The notes beneath the pieces are model-generated. The model searched no databases, was not told the DNA's origin, and worked only from the letters and a program-made list of their open reading frames with translations. A stretch of 10,861 nt of DNA from Pasteurellaceae bacterium. GTDB lineage: Bacteria > Pseudomonadota > Gammaproteobacteria > Enterobacterales > Pasteurellaceae. Both the position numbers and the translations under genes were made by a program. Positions 1-8,663 of the stretch are shown piece after piece; within the stretch, counting starts at the first letter, position 1, and the number at the start of each line of letters is the position of its first letter. The stretch is taken from positions 1 to 10,861 of the forward strand of contig CAAELW010000107.1 in the NCBI GenBank assembly GCA_900756875.1. Direction: 5' to 3'.

Positions 1-108
1 ATCCGCATTATGTAAGCGCCAACTATAGTATGGTGGTGGTGGTTGAAATCCTCCAAAAGAACAACCAAACAAAGTTAGAGGTAATAATAGTAGTAATATA
101 AATCTCAT
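1..108 (-). CDS. small lipoprotein, N-terminal fragment cut by window edge
   Basis: Reading the minus strand from the ATG at 108 gives 36 uninterrupted codons that run off the left edge. The product begins MRFILLLLLPLTLFGCS, a short type II signal peptide with lipobox LFGC, so Cys16 would be the lipidated residue. A proline run (PPPP) and an aromatic stretch (YYSWRLHNAD) follow. A GAGGGAG ribosome binding site lies about 7 bases before the start. The signal peptide predicts export and anchoring to the inner or outer membrane. I do not recognise the family with certainty; short proline-rich lipoproteins of unknown function occur in Haemophilus. It lies downstream of pntB on the same strand but beyond the pntB terminator, so it is probably transcribed separately. 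A TATACT-like -10 element is visible on the minus strand at 146-151, without a convincing -35. Confidence 0.72.
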   Translation of the reverse strand, partial: MRFILLLLLPLTLFGCSFGGFQPPPPYYSWRLHNAD

Positions 109-201
109 TTTATAGCTCCCTCGCCTATTTTGTTTTTAGAAAGTTAGTATATTGCTTCTTACAGTTCTGTTATTTAATCATATACGCACTTAAAAACATA
201 C

Positions 202-235
202 AAAAAAACCGCACTTTAATCTCTCAAAGTGCGGT
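202..235 (-). terminator. pntAB terminator made of two inverted uptake signal sequences
   Basis: ACCGCACTTT (208-217) and AAAGTGCGGT (226-235) are perfect inverted copies separated by an 8-base loop. On the minus strand the hairpin is followed by seven T (A-tract at 202-208 on the plus strand), giving a Rho-independent terminator about 22 bases past the pntB stop. Both arms are the Haemophilus 9-base DNA uptake signal, so the element probably serves both transcription termination and DNA uptake, a known arrangement in Haemophilus. Confidence 0.88.
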
Positions 236-257
236 CAGTTTTACTTTAGTTTTTTGC

Positions 258-1637
258 TTATTTGTTTAATGCAGTAAGAATGTCATCAACACGTTCTTTT
301 GCATCACCAAAGAGCATTTGAGTGTTTTCTTTGAAGAATAATGGGTTTTGAACGCCTGCATATCCCACCGCCATAGAGCGTTTGAATACGATAACGTTTT
401 GAGCTTTCCATACTTCTAACACTGGCATACCTGCGATTGGGCTGTTTGGATCTTCCATTGCAGCAGGGTTTACGGTGTCGTTTGCACCGATAACTAATAC
501 CACATCGGTATCCGCGAAATCATCATTGATTTCATCCATTTCAAGCACGATGTCATAAGGTACTTTCGCTTCCGCTAAAAGTACGTTCATATGACCCGGT
601 AAACGACCTGCAACAGGATGAATACCAAAACGCACGTTAATACCACGCTCACGCAATTTCGCCGTAATTTCAGCCACTGGATATTGCGCTTGTGCTACCG
701 CCATACCATATCCTGGCGTGATGATCACAGAGCTTGCATTTTTGAGCAATTCAGCCACTTCTTCTGCGGTTGTTTCACGGTGTTCGCCTTGTTCTTCATC
801 AGAAGACACTTGAACATCATTACCAAAACCACCTGCGATAACGCTGATGAATGAGCGGTTCATCGCTTTACACATAATGTAAGAAAGAATCGCACCAGAA
901 GAACCCACTAATGCACCAGTAACGATAAGCAAGTCATTGCTTAACATGAAACCCGCTGCAGCCGCTGCCCAACCAGAATAAGAGTTAAGCATTGAAACCA
1001 CAACCGGCATATCCGCACCACCGATAGATGCCACTAAGTGCCAGCCGAATGCAAGAGCAATCGCGGTCATGAGTAACACTGGGAAGATATTATCTGGGTT
1101 ATTTAAGAATGCCACCATCAAGAAAGCTGACACCACTAATGCCGCTAAATTTAATTTATGGCGATGTGGCAACATTAATGCTTTTGAATTGATTTTGCCG
1201 CTTAATTTACCGAATGCTACGATAGAACCTGTGAATGTTACCGCACCGATGAAGATCCCTAAGAATACTTCAACGTTATGGATATTCATTAACACAGGAT
1301 CGGTTTCGTGTGTTAAGCCGTAGCTGTTAAAGCCTACGAGCACTGCTGCTAAACCTACAAAGCTGTGAAGGATCGCAACGAGTTCAGGCATTTCAGTCAT
1401 TTCAACTTTTAATGCACGTTGAACACCAATCACGCCACCGATGATCATCGCAATAATGATCCATAATGTGCCTTCAGATTGCGGGCCGAAAATGGTTGCA
1501 ACAAGGGCAATTGTCATACCGACAATACCATACCAACAACCGGCTTTTGCCGTTTCATGTTTAGAAAGACCGGCTAAGCTCATAATGAAAAGTAATGCAG
1601 CGATAATATAGGCTGCTTGTACTAAACCTTCAGACAT
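258..1637 (-). CDS. pntB: NAD(P) transhydrogenase subunit beta
   Basis: Beta subunit of the proton-translocating NAD(P) transhydrogenase of the inner membrane, which uses the proton gradient to drive hydride transfer from NADH to NADP+. At 459 residues it is close to E. coli PntB (462). Residues 1-260 are hydrophobic with about nine membrane segments (domain II), including His91 in the HSFVGLAA segment, where the family has its conserved membrane histidine. Residues 280-459 form the NADP(H)-binding domain III, with [11 protein letters not shown] (308-318), [12 protein letters not shown] (340-351), [10 protein letters not shown] (384-393) and [10 protein letters not shown] (419-428). The start follows a strong AAGGAG site and lies 10 bases after the pntA stop, so the two genes form an operon with probable translational coupling. 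No key residue appears to be lost. Confidence 0.97.
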   Translation of the reverse strand: MSEGLVQAAYIIAALLFIMSLAGLSKHETAKAGCWYGIVGMTIALVATIFGPQSEGTLWIIIAMIIGGVIGVQRALKVEMTEMPELVAILHSFVGLAAVLVGFNSYGLTHETDPVLMNIHNVEVFLGIFIGAVTFTGSIVAFGKLSGKINSKALMLPHRHKLNLAALVVSAFLMVAFLNNPDNIFPVLLMTAIALAFGWHLVASIGGADMPVVVSMLNSYSGWAAAAAGFMLSNDLLIVTGALVGSSGAILSYIMCKAMNRSFISVIAGGFGNDVQVSSDEEQGEHRETTAEEVAELLKNASSVIITPGYGMAVAQAQYPVAEITAKLRERGINVRFGIHPVAGRLPGHMNVLLAEAKVPYDIVLEMDEINDDFADTDVVLVIGANDTVNPAAMEDPNSPIAGMPVLEVWKAQNVIVFKRSMAVGYAGVQNPLFFKENTQMLFGDAKERVDDILTALNK

Positions 1638-1647
1638 CGTCTTCTCC

Positions 1648-3189
1648 TTAACCTTTTCTAAACATCGCCAACATACGTTGGGTTACACGGAAACCACCAA
1701 AGATGTTGATGCTTGCCACCAAGATTGCCACAAAGGCTAATGCATCAATGAAGAAGTTGCCTGTTGGTTGTCTAATTTGCAGTAATGCACCCACAATGAT
1801 GATACCTGAAATTGCATTGGTTACCGCCATAAGTGGTGTGTGTAAAGCGTGGCTGACGTTCCAAACCACGTAGTAACCGACTACACAAGCCAATACGAAT
1901 ACGGTGAAGTGAGAAAGGAATGCCGCTGGCGCCACAGATGCAAGCCAGAGGAATAACACACCTACACCCGCCATCACACCATATTTGATGCGAGGGTCTG
2001 CTGGTTTTTCTTCCTCTTTTTTAACCGCACTTTGTGCCGCTTTCGCTTTTTGTTTTGGTTGTGCTGACACTTGGATTTGCGCTGGTGGAATTTCTTCACC
2101 ATCACGTACCACAGTCACACCGCGTAATACCACATCGTCAAAATCGATATTGATATTGCCGTCTTTTTCTTTACAAAGTAGTTTTAATAAATTAACTAAG
2201 TTTGTACCGTAAAGTTGGGAAGATTGTGTTGGTAAACGACTTGGGAAATCAGTGTAACCAATGATTTTTACTTGGTTTTCAGTGGTTACGACTTTACCTG
2301 CTTCAGTGTAAGCACAGTTACCGCCTGTTGCAGCCGCCAAATCCACCACCACGGAACCTGGTTTCATGGAATCAACCATTTCTTTCGTGATTAAGCGTGG
2401 GGCTGGTTTACCCGGAATCGCCGCGGTGGTAATAATGATATCCACTTCTTTGGCTTGTTCCGCATAAAGCTCCATCGCGCGACGGTTAAATTCTTCTGAC
2501 ATTACTTTCGCGTAACCATCGCCACTACCGCCTTCTTCTTTGAAATCAATTTCTAAGAAAGACGCGCCCATACTTTGTACTTGTTCTTTTACTTCAGGAC
2601 GAGAGTCAAAAGCACGTACAATTGCACCAAGGCTATTGGCTGCACCAATCGCGGCAAGACCTGCAACACCCGCACCAATGACTAACACTTTTGCCGGTGG
2701 TACTTTACCTGCCGCAGTAATTTGTCCCGTGAAGAAACTACCAAATTCATGAGCGGCTTCAATCACCGCACGATAACCAGAAATATTCGCCATAGAGCTT
2801 AATGCATCAAGTGCTTGTGCACGGGAAATACGTGGCACAGAATCCATCGCTAATACATTAATTTTTTTCGACGTGAGTTTTTTCATTAAATCCGGATTTT
2901 GTGCGCGCCAAATGAAGCTCACAAGTGTTGCACCTTCCTTCATTTGATCAATTTCTGCATCCGTTGGTGGATTCACTTTAAAAATCACATCCGAATGCCA
3001 CACTTCTGAACTTGAGCCAATTTTTGCGCCGGCGTCGATAAATGCTTGGTCTTCAAAACTTGCTTTGAATCCCGCATCGTGTTCTACGATGACGTCAAAG
3101 CCCAGTTTTAAGATCTGCTGAACCGTTTTTGGCGTCGCCGCCACACGATTTTCGCTATCAAGCAGTTCTCTAGGTACACCAATTAACAT
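1648..3189 (-). CDS. pntA: NAD(P) transhydrogenase subunit alpha
   Basis: Alpha subunit of the same enzyme, carrying the NAD(H)-binding domain I in the cytoplasm and part of the membrane domain. At 513 residues it matches the single-chain enterobacterial form (E. coli 510). MLIGVPRE at the N-terminus is typical. The loop around [17 protein letters not shown] (116-132) corresponds to the conserved RQD-loop region at the domain I/III interface, although the exact RQD residues read RAQALD here. The dinucleotide fold is marked by [15 protein letters not shown] (170-184), and [11 protein letters not shown] at 254-264 is also conserved. A charged Ala/Lys/Glu linker (about 378-400) leads to four membrane segments (about 404-507). 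A GAGGG sequence lies about 9 bases before the ATG. One Haemophilus uptake signal (2024-2032) lies inside the gene, over the linker. Confidence 0.97.
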   Translation of the reverse strand: MLIGVPRELLDSENRVAATPKTVQQILKLGFDVIVEHDAGFKASFEDQAFIDAGAKIGSSSEVWHSDVIFKVNPPTDAEIDQMKEGATLVSFIWRAQNPDLMKKLTSKKINVLAMDSVPRISRAQALDALSSMANISGYRAVIEAAHEFGSFFTGQITAAGKVPPAKVLVIGAGVAGLAAIGAANSLGAIVRAFDSRPEVKEQVQSMGASFLEIDFKEEGGSGDGYAKVMSEEFNRRAMELYAEQAKEVDIIITTAAIPGKPAPRLITKEMVDSMKPGSVVVDLAAATGGNCAYTEAGKVVTTENQVKIIGYTDFPSRLPTQSSQLYGTNLVNLLKLLCKEKDGNINIDFDDVVLRGVTVVRDGEEIPPAQIQVSAQPKQKAKAAQSAVKKEEEKPADPRIKYGVMAGVGVLFLWLASVAPAAFLSHFTVFVLACVVGYYVVWNVSHALHTPLMAVTNAISGIIIVGALLQIRQPTGNFFIDALAFVAILVASINIFGGFRVTQRMLAMFRKG

Positions 3190-3330
3190 AAATGTTTCCC
3201 TCTGGTTGATGAAATTTCAGACAAACTCACGCCTGTCCCTGTCTCTTAAATGACAAAAAGTCATGCAACGATAAATGTATCACTTATTACGGTTATTTGG
3301 GGAATTTTTTTAACTGGTTTTACAAGATAT

Positions 3331-3346
3331 TGTGATAGGGATCATA
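3331..3346 (-). promoter_or_regulatory. possible FNR- or CRP-type operator upstream of pntA
   Basis: TGTGATAGGGATCATA contains the perfect inverted repeat TGAT-N4-ATCA, the core of an FNR box (TTGAT-N4-ATCAA). It also has a TGTGA half-site at CRP spacing, with the second half imperfect (TCATA for TCACA). It lies about 145 bases upstream of the pntA start. Redox or carbon-status control of transhydrogenase would make physiological sense, but this is inference from one short match. Confidence 0.3.
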
Positions 3347-3441
3347 AAAGAATCGAGATAAATGCAAGGTATGTTTAACTTTTAACCTAGCGCAATAATG
3401 ATTCATCAGAAACTGACTAATCAAAAATAGATGAAAAACGG

Positions 3442-3450
3442 ACCGCACTT
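3442..3450 (-). repeat. Haemophilus DNA uptake signal, intergenic
   Basis: ACCGCACTT, the complement of the 9-base core AAGTGCGGT. It is a single copy with no inverted partner, so it does not form a terminator by itself, although the tldD terminator begins 15 bases to its right. Confidence 0.85.
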
Positions 3451-3464
3451 ATATACGAAGGAAA

Positions 3465-3491
3465 TAAAAAGCCCGATATGATTATCGGGCT
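3465..3491 (-). terminator. tldD Rho-independent terminator
   Basis: AGCCCGATA (3470-3478) and TATCGGGCT (3483-3491) form a perfect 9-bp stem with a 4-base loop. On the minus strand it is followed by a run of T (TTTTATTT), and it starts 7 bases after the tldD stop codon. Confidence 0.9.
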
Positions 3492-3497
3492 GTATGT

Positions 3498-4946
3498 TTA
3501 ATTGGTTCCACCAACGGTGATTTCATCGATTTTCAAGGCTGGCTGGCCAACGCCGACCGGCACACTTTGACCATCTTTGCCGCACACACCGATACCAAGA
3601 TCTAAGTCTGTTTTATCTGCGACCATCGAGACTTTTTGCATCACATCGATACCACTACCGATTAACGTTGCCCCTTTAACCGGTTTAGTGATTTTGCCTT
3701 TTTCAATAAGATAAGCTTCAGATGTCGAGAACACAAATTTACCCGAGGTAATATCCACTTGCCCACCACCGAAGTGCGGTGCATAAATACCGCGATCGAC
3801 AGAAGCGATTAAATCTTCAAAGTTACTTTGGCCAGCCAACATATAAGTATTCGTCATTCGTGGCATTGGCAAATGCGCATAAGATTCACGACGACCATTC
3901 CCTGTTGGTTTCACGCCCATTAATCGCGCATTGAGTTTATCTTGCATATAGCCTTGCAAAATCCCATCTTTGATTAAAACGTTACACTGACTTGGCACGC
4001 CTTCATCATCAATGGTTAAAGAACCTCGGCGGTTTTGCAATGTACCATCATCCACAATTGTACATAATGGCGACGTCACTAACTCACCAATTTTTCCTGT
4101 AAATAAAGAGCTTTCTTTGCGGTTGAAATCCCCTTCTAAACCATGCCCCACTGCTTCATGAAGCAATACGCCAGGCCAACCTGCCCCTAATACCACAGGC
4201 ATTAATCCTGCTGGCGCAGCGACCGCACTTAAATTCACAAGGGCTTGACGAACCGCTTCTTTTGCAAAATTAACGGCACGAATATCCCCATTTACCACTT
4301 CAAAGAACCAATCTAAGCCAAAGCGTCCACCTGAACCACAGCTACCGCGCTCACGTTTACCATCTTCTTCAACAAGAACAGAAATAGATAAGCGAACAAG
4401 CGGACGAATATCTGCAGCAAGTGTGCCATCTGTTGCGACCACTAACACTTCTTCATAAATCGAGCTTAATGCCGCTGAGACATGCGTAACACGAGGATCT
4501 TCAGATCGCGCTGTACGATCCACTAAGTGTAATAACTCGATCTTTTTCTCTTTACTTAAACTTTCTAACGGGTTAATCGCCGTATAACGCTGAATCGCAT
4601 TCACCGCATTAAATGCTTGAGGCGAAATTAAATTGCCTTCTTTAATTTGTGCAATACCTTTTACGGCCTCTGCACATTGTTGTAATGACGCTAAGTTAAT
4701 TTGATCGGAATACGCAAAGCCTGTTTTCTCTCCAGAAACGGCGCGTACACCAACACCGCGATCAATATGAAAGCCACCTTCTTTAATAATACTGTCTTCT
4801 AATACCCAGCTTTCATCTTGGCTTAATTGAAAATAAAGATCCGCATAATCAATATGACGATGCGACATCAAATCAAAAATATTAAGCAATGATTGATGCG
4901 ATAAATTGCTTGGTGCAAGTAAGGTATCTGAAACCTGTTTTAACAT
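3498..4946 (-). CDS. tldD: metalloprotease TldD
   Basis: Cytoplasmic zinc metalloprotease subunit that in E. coli acts with TldE/PmbA as a heterodimer degrading unfolded peptides, with roles in microcin B17 leader cleavage and CcdA turnover. The HExxxH zinc motif is at HEAVGH (263-268), and the third ligand cysteine lies in GVCGKDGQS (Cys455). [10 protein letters not shown] (192-201), [10 protein letters not shown] (361-370) and [10 protein letters not shown] (423-432) are family hallmarks. I chose the ATG at 4946, giving 482 residues (E. coli TldD has 481). It is preceded by GGAG at good spacing, and the extra 12 codons up to 4982 run back towards the hairpin repeat and have no counterpart. 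Uptake signals lie inside the gene at 3772-3780 and 4222-4230. The partner tldE is not in this window. Confidence 0.96.
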   Translation of the reverse strand: MLKQVSDTLLAPSNLSHQSLLNIFDLMSHRHIDYADLYFQLSQDESWVLEDSIIKEGGFHIDRGVGVRAVSGEKTGFAYSDQINLASLQQCAEAVKGIAQIKEGNLISPQAFNAVNAIQRYTAINPLESLSKEKKIELLHLVDRTARSEDPRVTHVSAALSSIYEEVLVVATDGTLAADIRPLVRLSISVLVEEDGKRERGSCGSGGRFGLDWFFEVVNGDIRAVNFAKEAVRQALVNLSAVAAPAGLMPVVLGAGWPGVLLHEAVGHGLEGDFNRKESSLFTGKIGELVTSPLCTIVDDGTLQNRRGSLTIDDEGVPSQCNVLIKDGILQGYMQDKLNARLMGVKPTGNGRRESYAHLPMPRMTNTYMLAGQSNFEDLIASVDRGIYAPHFGGGQVDITSGKFVFSTSEAYLIEKGKITKPVKGATLIGSGIDVMQKVSMVADKTDLDLGIGVCGKDGQSVPVGVGQPALKIDEITVGGTN

Positions 4947-4982
4947 TTGTTCTCCGAAATTTATAAAAATTAATTCTGCCAA

Positions 4983-5028
4983 ATCTCCCCTAGCCCCCCC
5001 CCTTTGCTAAAGAGGGAGATAGTTTTTT
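4983..5028 (+). repeat. poly-C hairpin repeat between rsmI and tldD, terminator-like
   Basis: ATCTCCC (4983-4989) pairs with GGGAGAT (5014-5020). Inside lies a nine-C tract (4994-5002) and a small CTTT-GCT-AAAG hairpin (5002-5012). Six T follow on the plus strand (5023-5028), so the element reads as a plus-strand terminator, although the flanking genes are on the minus strand. Short CCCCT/AAAGAGGGG hairpins of this kind are scattered between genes in many Pasteurellaceae, from memory, and I take this as one of them. It may slow or cut transcription between rsmI and tldD. Confidence 0.55.
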
Positions 5029-5030
5029 GA

Positions 5031-5879
5031 CTAATCTAAATTATCCAGTCCAAATTGGTATAAGGCATTTTTCTTATAACCATAAAGTTCTGCCACAATC
5101 GCTGTAGCCTTTTTTAAAGGGAGTTCTTTGGCAATCAAAGTGAGTGCTTTAATTGCTTGTGGTGAAAATTCTTCGCTATCTTCTGATTTGGGTTTGCCTT
5201 CCACGATTAACACCATCTCACCTTTCGTACGATTCGGATCTTCACTTAACCATTGACGAAGACTACTTAATTTATCCCCTGCAATGGTTTCCCATGTTTT
5301 CGTAATTTCACGGGCAAGTACAACATAGCGTTCGCCACCTAATACATCTTGCATATCGGCAAGGGTATCTAAAATGCGATGAGTTGATTCATAGAAGATT
5401 AAAGTGCGGTCTTCTTCCGCAACATTTTCTAATTTATCTTTACGCGCCTTTGTTTTCGCGGGTAAAAAGCCTTCAAAACAAAAACGGTCTGACGCAATGC
5501 CTGATGCACATAATGCAGTAATCGCGGCACAAGCGCCGGGTAATGGCACCACTTTAATGCCTGCCTCACGACATTGACGCACTAAATGAAAACCCGGATC
5601 GCTAATTAAGGGGGTTCCTGCATCTGAAATTAATGCAATACTGGTGCCTTGTTTTAACTTTTCTACCAATACGTGGGCTTTTTCTTGTTCATTGTGATCA
5701 TGCAAGGCGAAAAAAGGCTTTTTGATACCATAATGACTGAGCAATAAACCACTGTGGCGCGTGTCTTCCGCAGCAATTAAATCCACTTGTGAAAAGGTCT
5801 CTAAAGCACGTTGTGTAATATCTTGTAAATTCCCGATTGGTGTGGCGATAATATATAAAATTCCGGTTAAATCATTCAT
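5031..5879 (-). CDS. rsmI: 16S rRNA (cytidine(1402)-2'-O)-methyltransferase
   Basis: SAM-dependent enzyme that 2'-O-methylates C1402 of 16S rRNA in the ribosomal decoding centre. At 282 residues it is close to E. coli RsmI (286). The tetrapyrrole-methylase fold is marked by ATPIGNLQD (12-20), [10 protein letters not shown] (37-46), [13 protein letters not shown] (84-96), PLPGACA (112-118) and FEGFLPAK (135-142). The start has only a weak ribosome binding site but matches the family N-terminus. The gene diverges from lpoA with 69 bases between start codons, the same arrangement as yraL/yraM in E. coli. It is followed by a hairpin repeat and then tldD. One uptake signal lies inside at 5402-5410. 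Confidence 0.96.
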   Translation of the reverse strand: MNDLTGILYIIATPIGNLQDITQRALETFSQVDLIAAEDTRHSGLLLSHYGIKKPFFALHDHNEQEKAHVLVEKLKQGTSIALISDAGTPLISDPGFHLVRQCREAGIKVVPLPGACAAITALCASGIASDRFCFEGFLPAKTKARKDKLENVAEEDRTLIFYESTHRILDTLADMQDVLGGERYVVLAREITKTWETIAGDKLSSLRQWLSEDPNRTKGEMVLIVEGKPKSEDSEEFSPQAIKALTLIAKELPLKKATAIVAELYGYKKNALYQFGLDNLD

Positions 5880-5885
5880 TTTTGT

Positions 5886-5914
5886 TTGCTTTTACATTGT
5901 GAGATAAGTAAGAT
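5886..5914 (+). promoter_or_regulatory. candidate sigma-70 promoter for lpoA
   Basis: TTGCTT (5886-5891) and TAAGAT (5909-5914) are separated by 17 bases. This would start transcription near 5921, about 28 bases before the lpoA ATG. Each hexamer is an imperfect match, so the call rests mainly on spacing and position in the divergent intergenic gap. Confidence 0.4.
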
Positions 5915-5948
5915 CGCCCATTATTGATTTATTCATTATGGAGCGAAT

Positions 5949-7670
5949 ATGTCTATTCTATTACAAGGCGGTCGTTTTAAAAAACGTTTAATGCCGATTT
6001 TATTGTCTGTTGCATTAGCGGGTTGTTCTAACTTATTTGGTAGCAGCTTTACCCAAACATTACAACGTGATGCTAATGCGAGTTCTGAATTTTATATGAA
6101 CAAATTAGGGCAAACACAAGATAAGGAAGATCAACAAACGTACAAACTCTTAGCCGCTCGTGTACTAATTTCTGAAAATAAAGTACCCCAAGCGGAAGAG
6201 CTATTAACTGAATTAGTTGACTTAAACGAAGCGCAACAATTAGATCGTACTTTAATTGAAGCTCGTATCGCCGCAGCAAAAGGTAATAATGATGTGGCTG
6301 AAGGTAAATTACGTGCACTCGATCTGACTAAATTAAGTCCATCACAAAAATCTCGTTATTACGAAACCTTTGCTCAAACAGCAGAAAATCGTAAAGACGT
6401 GATTGAAGCGGTAAAAGCACGCATCAAAATGGATGAAAATTTAACAGACATGCAACGTCGTAAAGATAATGTTGATAAAACTTGGTCGTTACTCCGTTCT
6501 GCGGATACCGCTGTCATCAATAATGCCTCCGATGAAGGTAGCGTGGCATTAGGCGGTTGGCTCACCCTAATTAAAGCTTATAATGACAACATCCGTCAGC
6601 CAGTACAACTAAGCCAAGCGTTACAAAGCTGGAAATCCGCTTATCCAAATCACGTTGCGGCAACCTTTTTCCCTAAAGAGCTAGAAAGCTTGTTGAATTT
6701 CCAACAAACGAATTTAGCTCAAATTGGTTTAGTCTTACCTTTAAGCGGCGATGGCCAAATTTTAGGTACAACTATCCAATCAGGTTTCAATGATGCAAAA
6801 GGTGACTCAACCATCCCTGTACAAGTATTTGACTCATCAACTACACCGATTAATGACATTATTACGCAGGCAAAAGCATCGGGTATTAAAGCGTTAGTGG
6901 GTCCACTACTTAAACAAAACGTCGATGCCATCATTGCGAACCCAAGCGCAGTACAAGGCATGGATGTGCTCACATTAAATGCAACAGCAAATACTCAAGC
7001 AATTAACCAAGTCTGTTATTACGGTTTATCTCCAGAAGATGAAGCAGAGTCTGCGGCGAACAAAATGTGGAAAGATGGTATTCGCAATCCAATTGTTGCC
7101 ATGCCGCAAAATGATTTAGGACAACGTGTAGGAAACGCATTCAACGTGCGTTGGCAACGTTTAGCGGGTACAGATGCGAATATTCGCTACTATAACTTAC
7201 CGGCTGATATTACCTACTTCTTCCAAGGTGCACCACAAGATACAAGTGCGCTTTATGTCATCTCTTCACCAGATGAATTGGCTGAAATCAAAGGTTATTT
7301 AGATACCAGCAATCCGAATGTCCGTATCTATGCAAGCTCTCGTTCTAATGCGGCAAGTAATACACCAGAATACTATGCGAAAATGAATGGCGTCCAATTT
7401 AGTGATATACCATTCTTTAAACAAAGCGATTCTTCACAATATCAAAAAGTGGCCGGCTCAACCGGTGGTGAATTCCAATTAATGCGTTTATATGCAATGG
7501 GTTCTGATGCATGGTTACTCATCAATCACTTTAATGAATTACGCCAAGTGCCAGGTTACACCTTAAGTGGTTTAACCGGTCAGCTTAGCGCGGATTCAAA
7601 CTGTGATGTAGATCGCGATATGACATGGTATCAAGTACAAGATGGTAACGTGGTAGCGGTTGCGAACTAA
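5949..7670 (+). CDS. lpoA: penicillin-binding protein activator LpoA
   Basis: Outer-membrane lipoprotein that reaches through the periplasm to stimulate the peptidoglycan synthase PBP1A; it is essential in H. influenzae. The N-terminus has a positively charged start, a hydrophobic stretch and lipobox LAGC with Cys26 as the lipidation site. Residues about 35-250 are helical and fit the TPR-like N-terminal domain. From about 257 (QIGLVLPLSGDGQILG) the protein is a periplasmic-binding-protein-like LppC domain to the end. At 573 residues it matches the short Pasteurellaceae form rather than the longer E. coli form (678), which has an added linker. A GGAG site lies 6 bases before the ATG. No uptake signal core occurs in its 1.7 kb. 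yraN follows after 3 bases. Confidence 0.96.
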   Translation: MSILLQGGRFKKRLMPILLSVALAGCSNLFGSSFTQTLQRDANASSEFYMNKLGQTQDKEDQQTYKLLAARVLISENKVPQAEELLTELVDLNEAQQLDRTLIEARIAAAKGNNDVAEGKLRALDLTKLSPSQKSRYYETFAQTAENRKDVIEAVKARIKMDENLTDMQRRKDNVDKTWSLLRSADTAVINNASDEGSVALGGWLTLIKAYNDNIRQPVQLSQALQSWKSAYPNHVAATFFPKELESLLNFQQTNLAQIGLVLPLSGDGQILGTTIQSGFNDAKGDSTIPVQVFDSSTTPINDIITQAKASGIKALVGPLLKQNVDAIIANPSAVQGMDVLTLNATANTQAINQVCYYGLSPEDEAESAANKMWKDGIRNPIVAMPQNDLGQRVGNAFNVRWQRLAGTDANIRYYNLPADITYFFQGAPQDTSALYVISSPDELAEIKGYLDTSNPNVRIYASSRSNAASNTPEYYAKMNGVQFSDIPFFKQSDSSQYQKVAGSTGGEFQLMRLYAMGSDAWLLINHFNELRQVPGYTLSGLTGQLSADSNCDVDRDMTWYQVQDGNVVAVAN

Positions 7671-7673
7671 TCC

Positions 7674-8033
7674 ATGTTTTCATTAAAACGTCAACAAGGG
7701 GCGGGCTTTGAACATCAAGCCCGCCTTTTCTTAGAGTCTAAAGGTCTCAAATTCATCGCAGCAAATCAACATTTCAAATGCGGTGAATTAGATCTCGTTA
7801 TGCAAGACGGGCAAACCATTGTGTTTGTTGAAGTACGCCAACGCTCCAACTCAGCATTTGGATCTGCTGTTGAAAGTGTAGATTGGCAAAAGCAACAAAA
7901 ATGGCTAAATGCCGCAAATTTGTGGCTTGCCAAACGTAACCTAAGCCTCGAAGATGCGGATTGTCGTTTTGATCTTATCGCCTTTGGAAAAACCGCCAGT
8001 GATATCCAATGGATTCCTAATTTTCTCGATTAA
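7674..8033 (+). CDS. yraN: UPF0102 family protein YraN
   Basis: Small protein with a restriction-endonuclease-like (PD-(D/E)XK) fold; its cellular role is unsettled. At 119 residues it is a little shorter than E. coli YraN (131). The N-terminal [16 protein letters not shown] helix is typical, where related nucleases have an active-site Glu. The core motif is [11 protein letters not shown] (36-46) followed by VFVEVRQRS (50-58): Asp40 and Glu53 are the probable metal ligands, and Arg55 stands where many relatives have Lys or Arg. CRFDLIAFG (97-105) is also conserved. It starts 3 bases after the lpoA stop with no good ribosome binding site, suggesting translational coupling. Confidence 0.93.
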   Translation: MFSLKRQQGAGFEHQARLFLESKGLKFIAANQHFKCGELDLVMQDGQTIVFVEVRQRSNSAFGSAVESVDWQKQQKWLNAANLWLAKRNLSLEDADCRFDLIAFGKTASDIQWIPNFLD

Positions 8034-8045
8034 TGGCTTTTTATA

Positions 8046-8630
8046 ATGTTACAAAAAGTAAAAGATATTTATAGCGAAAGTATTCAAATTCAAATTGCTG
8101 CGTCTAGCATGCTGTCGGAAAATATTGCTAACGCTACCCAAATGGTGATGCAATGTTTGCTAGGCGGCAATAAAGTGATCGCTTGTGGCGTCTCTCGATC
8201 TTATTCCAATGCGCAGTTTCTCGTATCTAACTTGCTTAATCGATATGATTTAGCAAGACCGAGTTTTCCCTCTGTGCTCTTGAGTTTAGAAAGTGCGGTG
8301 GGTTCTTCTCTTGTTTTTGAACACTCGCCTGAAGAATTGTATTGTCACCAATTTAATGCTGTTGCCAAACCAGGTGACTTACTTATCGCTTTTGCACCTT
8401 TGGGAACAGAGAAAATTGTGCTAAACACTATTTCTCATGCAGTAAATAAAGAAGTTAATGTCATTGCACTCACTGGCTCTAATAACGACGCCATTCAAGG
8501 AATTTTAGCTGATAGTGATTTAGAAATATCGATTCCGGCAACCAAAGAAAGTCGAGTCCTAGAAAACCATCTTTTTGTTATCAATGCCCTTTGTGAATTA
8601 GTTGACCATACCTTGTTCCCAAGTGCTTGA
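8046..8630 (+). CDS. diaA: DnaA initiator-associating protein DiaA (SIS domain)
   Basis: Member of the phosphoheptose isomerase/SIS family. E. coli DiaA forms tetramers that bind DnaA and promote assembly at oriC. The 194-residue product aligns along its length with E. coli DiaA (196): ESIQIQIAAS at 11-20, a GNK-V-CG segment at 41-48, RPSFP at 71-75, VIALTGSNND at about 134-143, and the ending ELVDHTLFP. The sugar-phosphate loop is unusual: E. coli has CGNGTSAANAQH where this protein has CGVSRSYSNAQF (47-58), so an isomerase role is unlikely. It starts 12 bases after yraN. An uptake signal lies inside at 8291-8299. In E. coli the next gene is dolP/yraP; here it is a sapF remnant. Confidence 0.92.
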   Translation: MLQKVKDIYSESIQIQIAASSMLSENIANATQMVMQCLLGGNKVIACGVSRSYSNAQFLVSNLLNRYDLARPSFPSVLLSLESAVGSSLVFEHSPEELYCHQFNAVAKPGDLLIAFAPLGTEKIVLNTISHAVNKEVNVIALTGSNNDAIQGILADSDLEISIPATKESRVLENHLFVINALCELVDHTLFPSA

Positions 8631-8663
8631 CAGCAAAATAAATCAATTTCAAACTAGTAGTAA

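Larger units (their letters stand above)
3190..3464. other. intergenic region between tldD terminator and pntA, no gene seen
   Basis: No convincing coding frame is present on either strand. It is AT-rich and presumably holds the pntA promoter, reading leftward. Visible elements are an uptake signal at 3442-3450, a short palindrome ATGACAAAAAGTCAT at 3250-3264, and the TGAT-N4-ATCA palindrome annotated separately. On the minus strand, TTGCAT and TATGAT lie 15 bases apart, and a TGATACAT extended -10-like sequence lies closer to the gene. Neither is strong enough to fix a start site. Confidence 0.5.

Noticed and set aside
30..42. GGT-type triplet repeat as a phase-variable tract
   Set aside because: It is only about four units, encodes the proline run of the lipoprotein, and a triplet change would not shift the frame.
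618..2752. Several plus-strand open frames of 70-84 codons opposite pntB and pntA
   Set aside because: They lie wholly antisense to strongly conserved genes, lack ribosome binding sites and resemble no protein family.
3250..3264. ATGACAAAAAGTCAT palindrome as a terminator or operator
   Set aside because: The stem is only 5 bp, there is no T-run, and I know of no regulator consensus it matches.
4947..4982. Longer tldD start giving 12 extra residues
   Set aside because: The extension has no counterpart in TldD proteins and starts next to the hairpin repeat, while the ATG at 4946 has a proper GGAG site.
6073..6973. Minus-strand open frames of 63-84 codons inside lpoA
   Set aside because: They are shadows of the lpoA reading frame with no start signals; lpoA is intact and conserved across the region.
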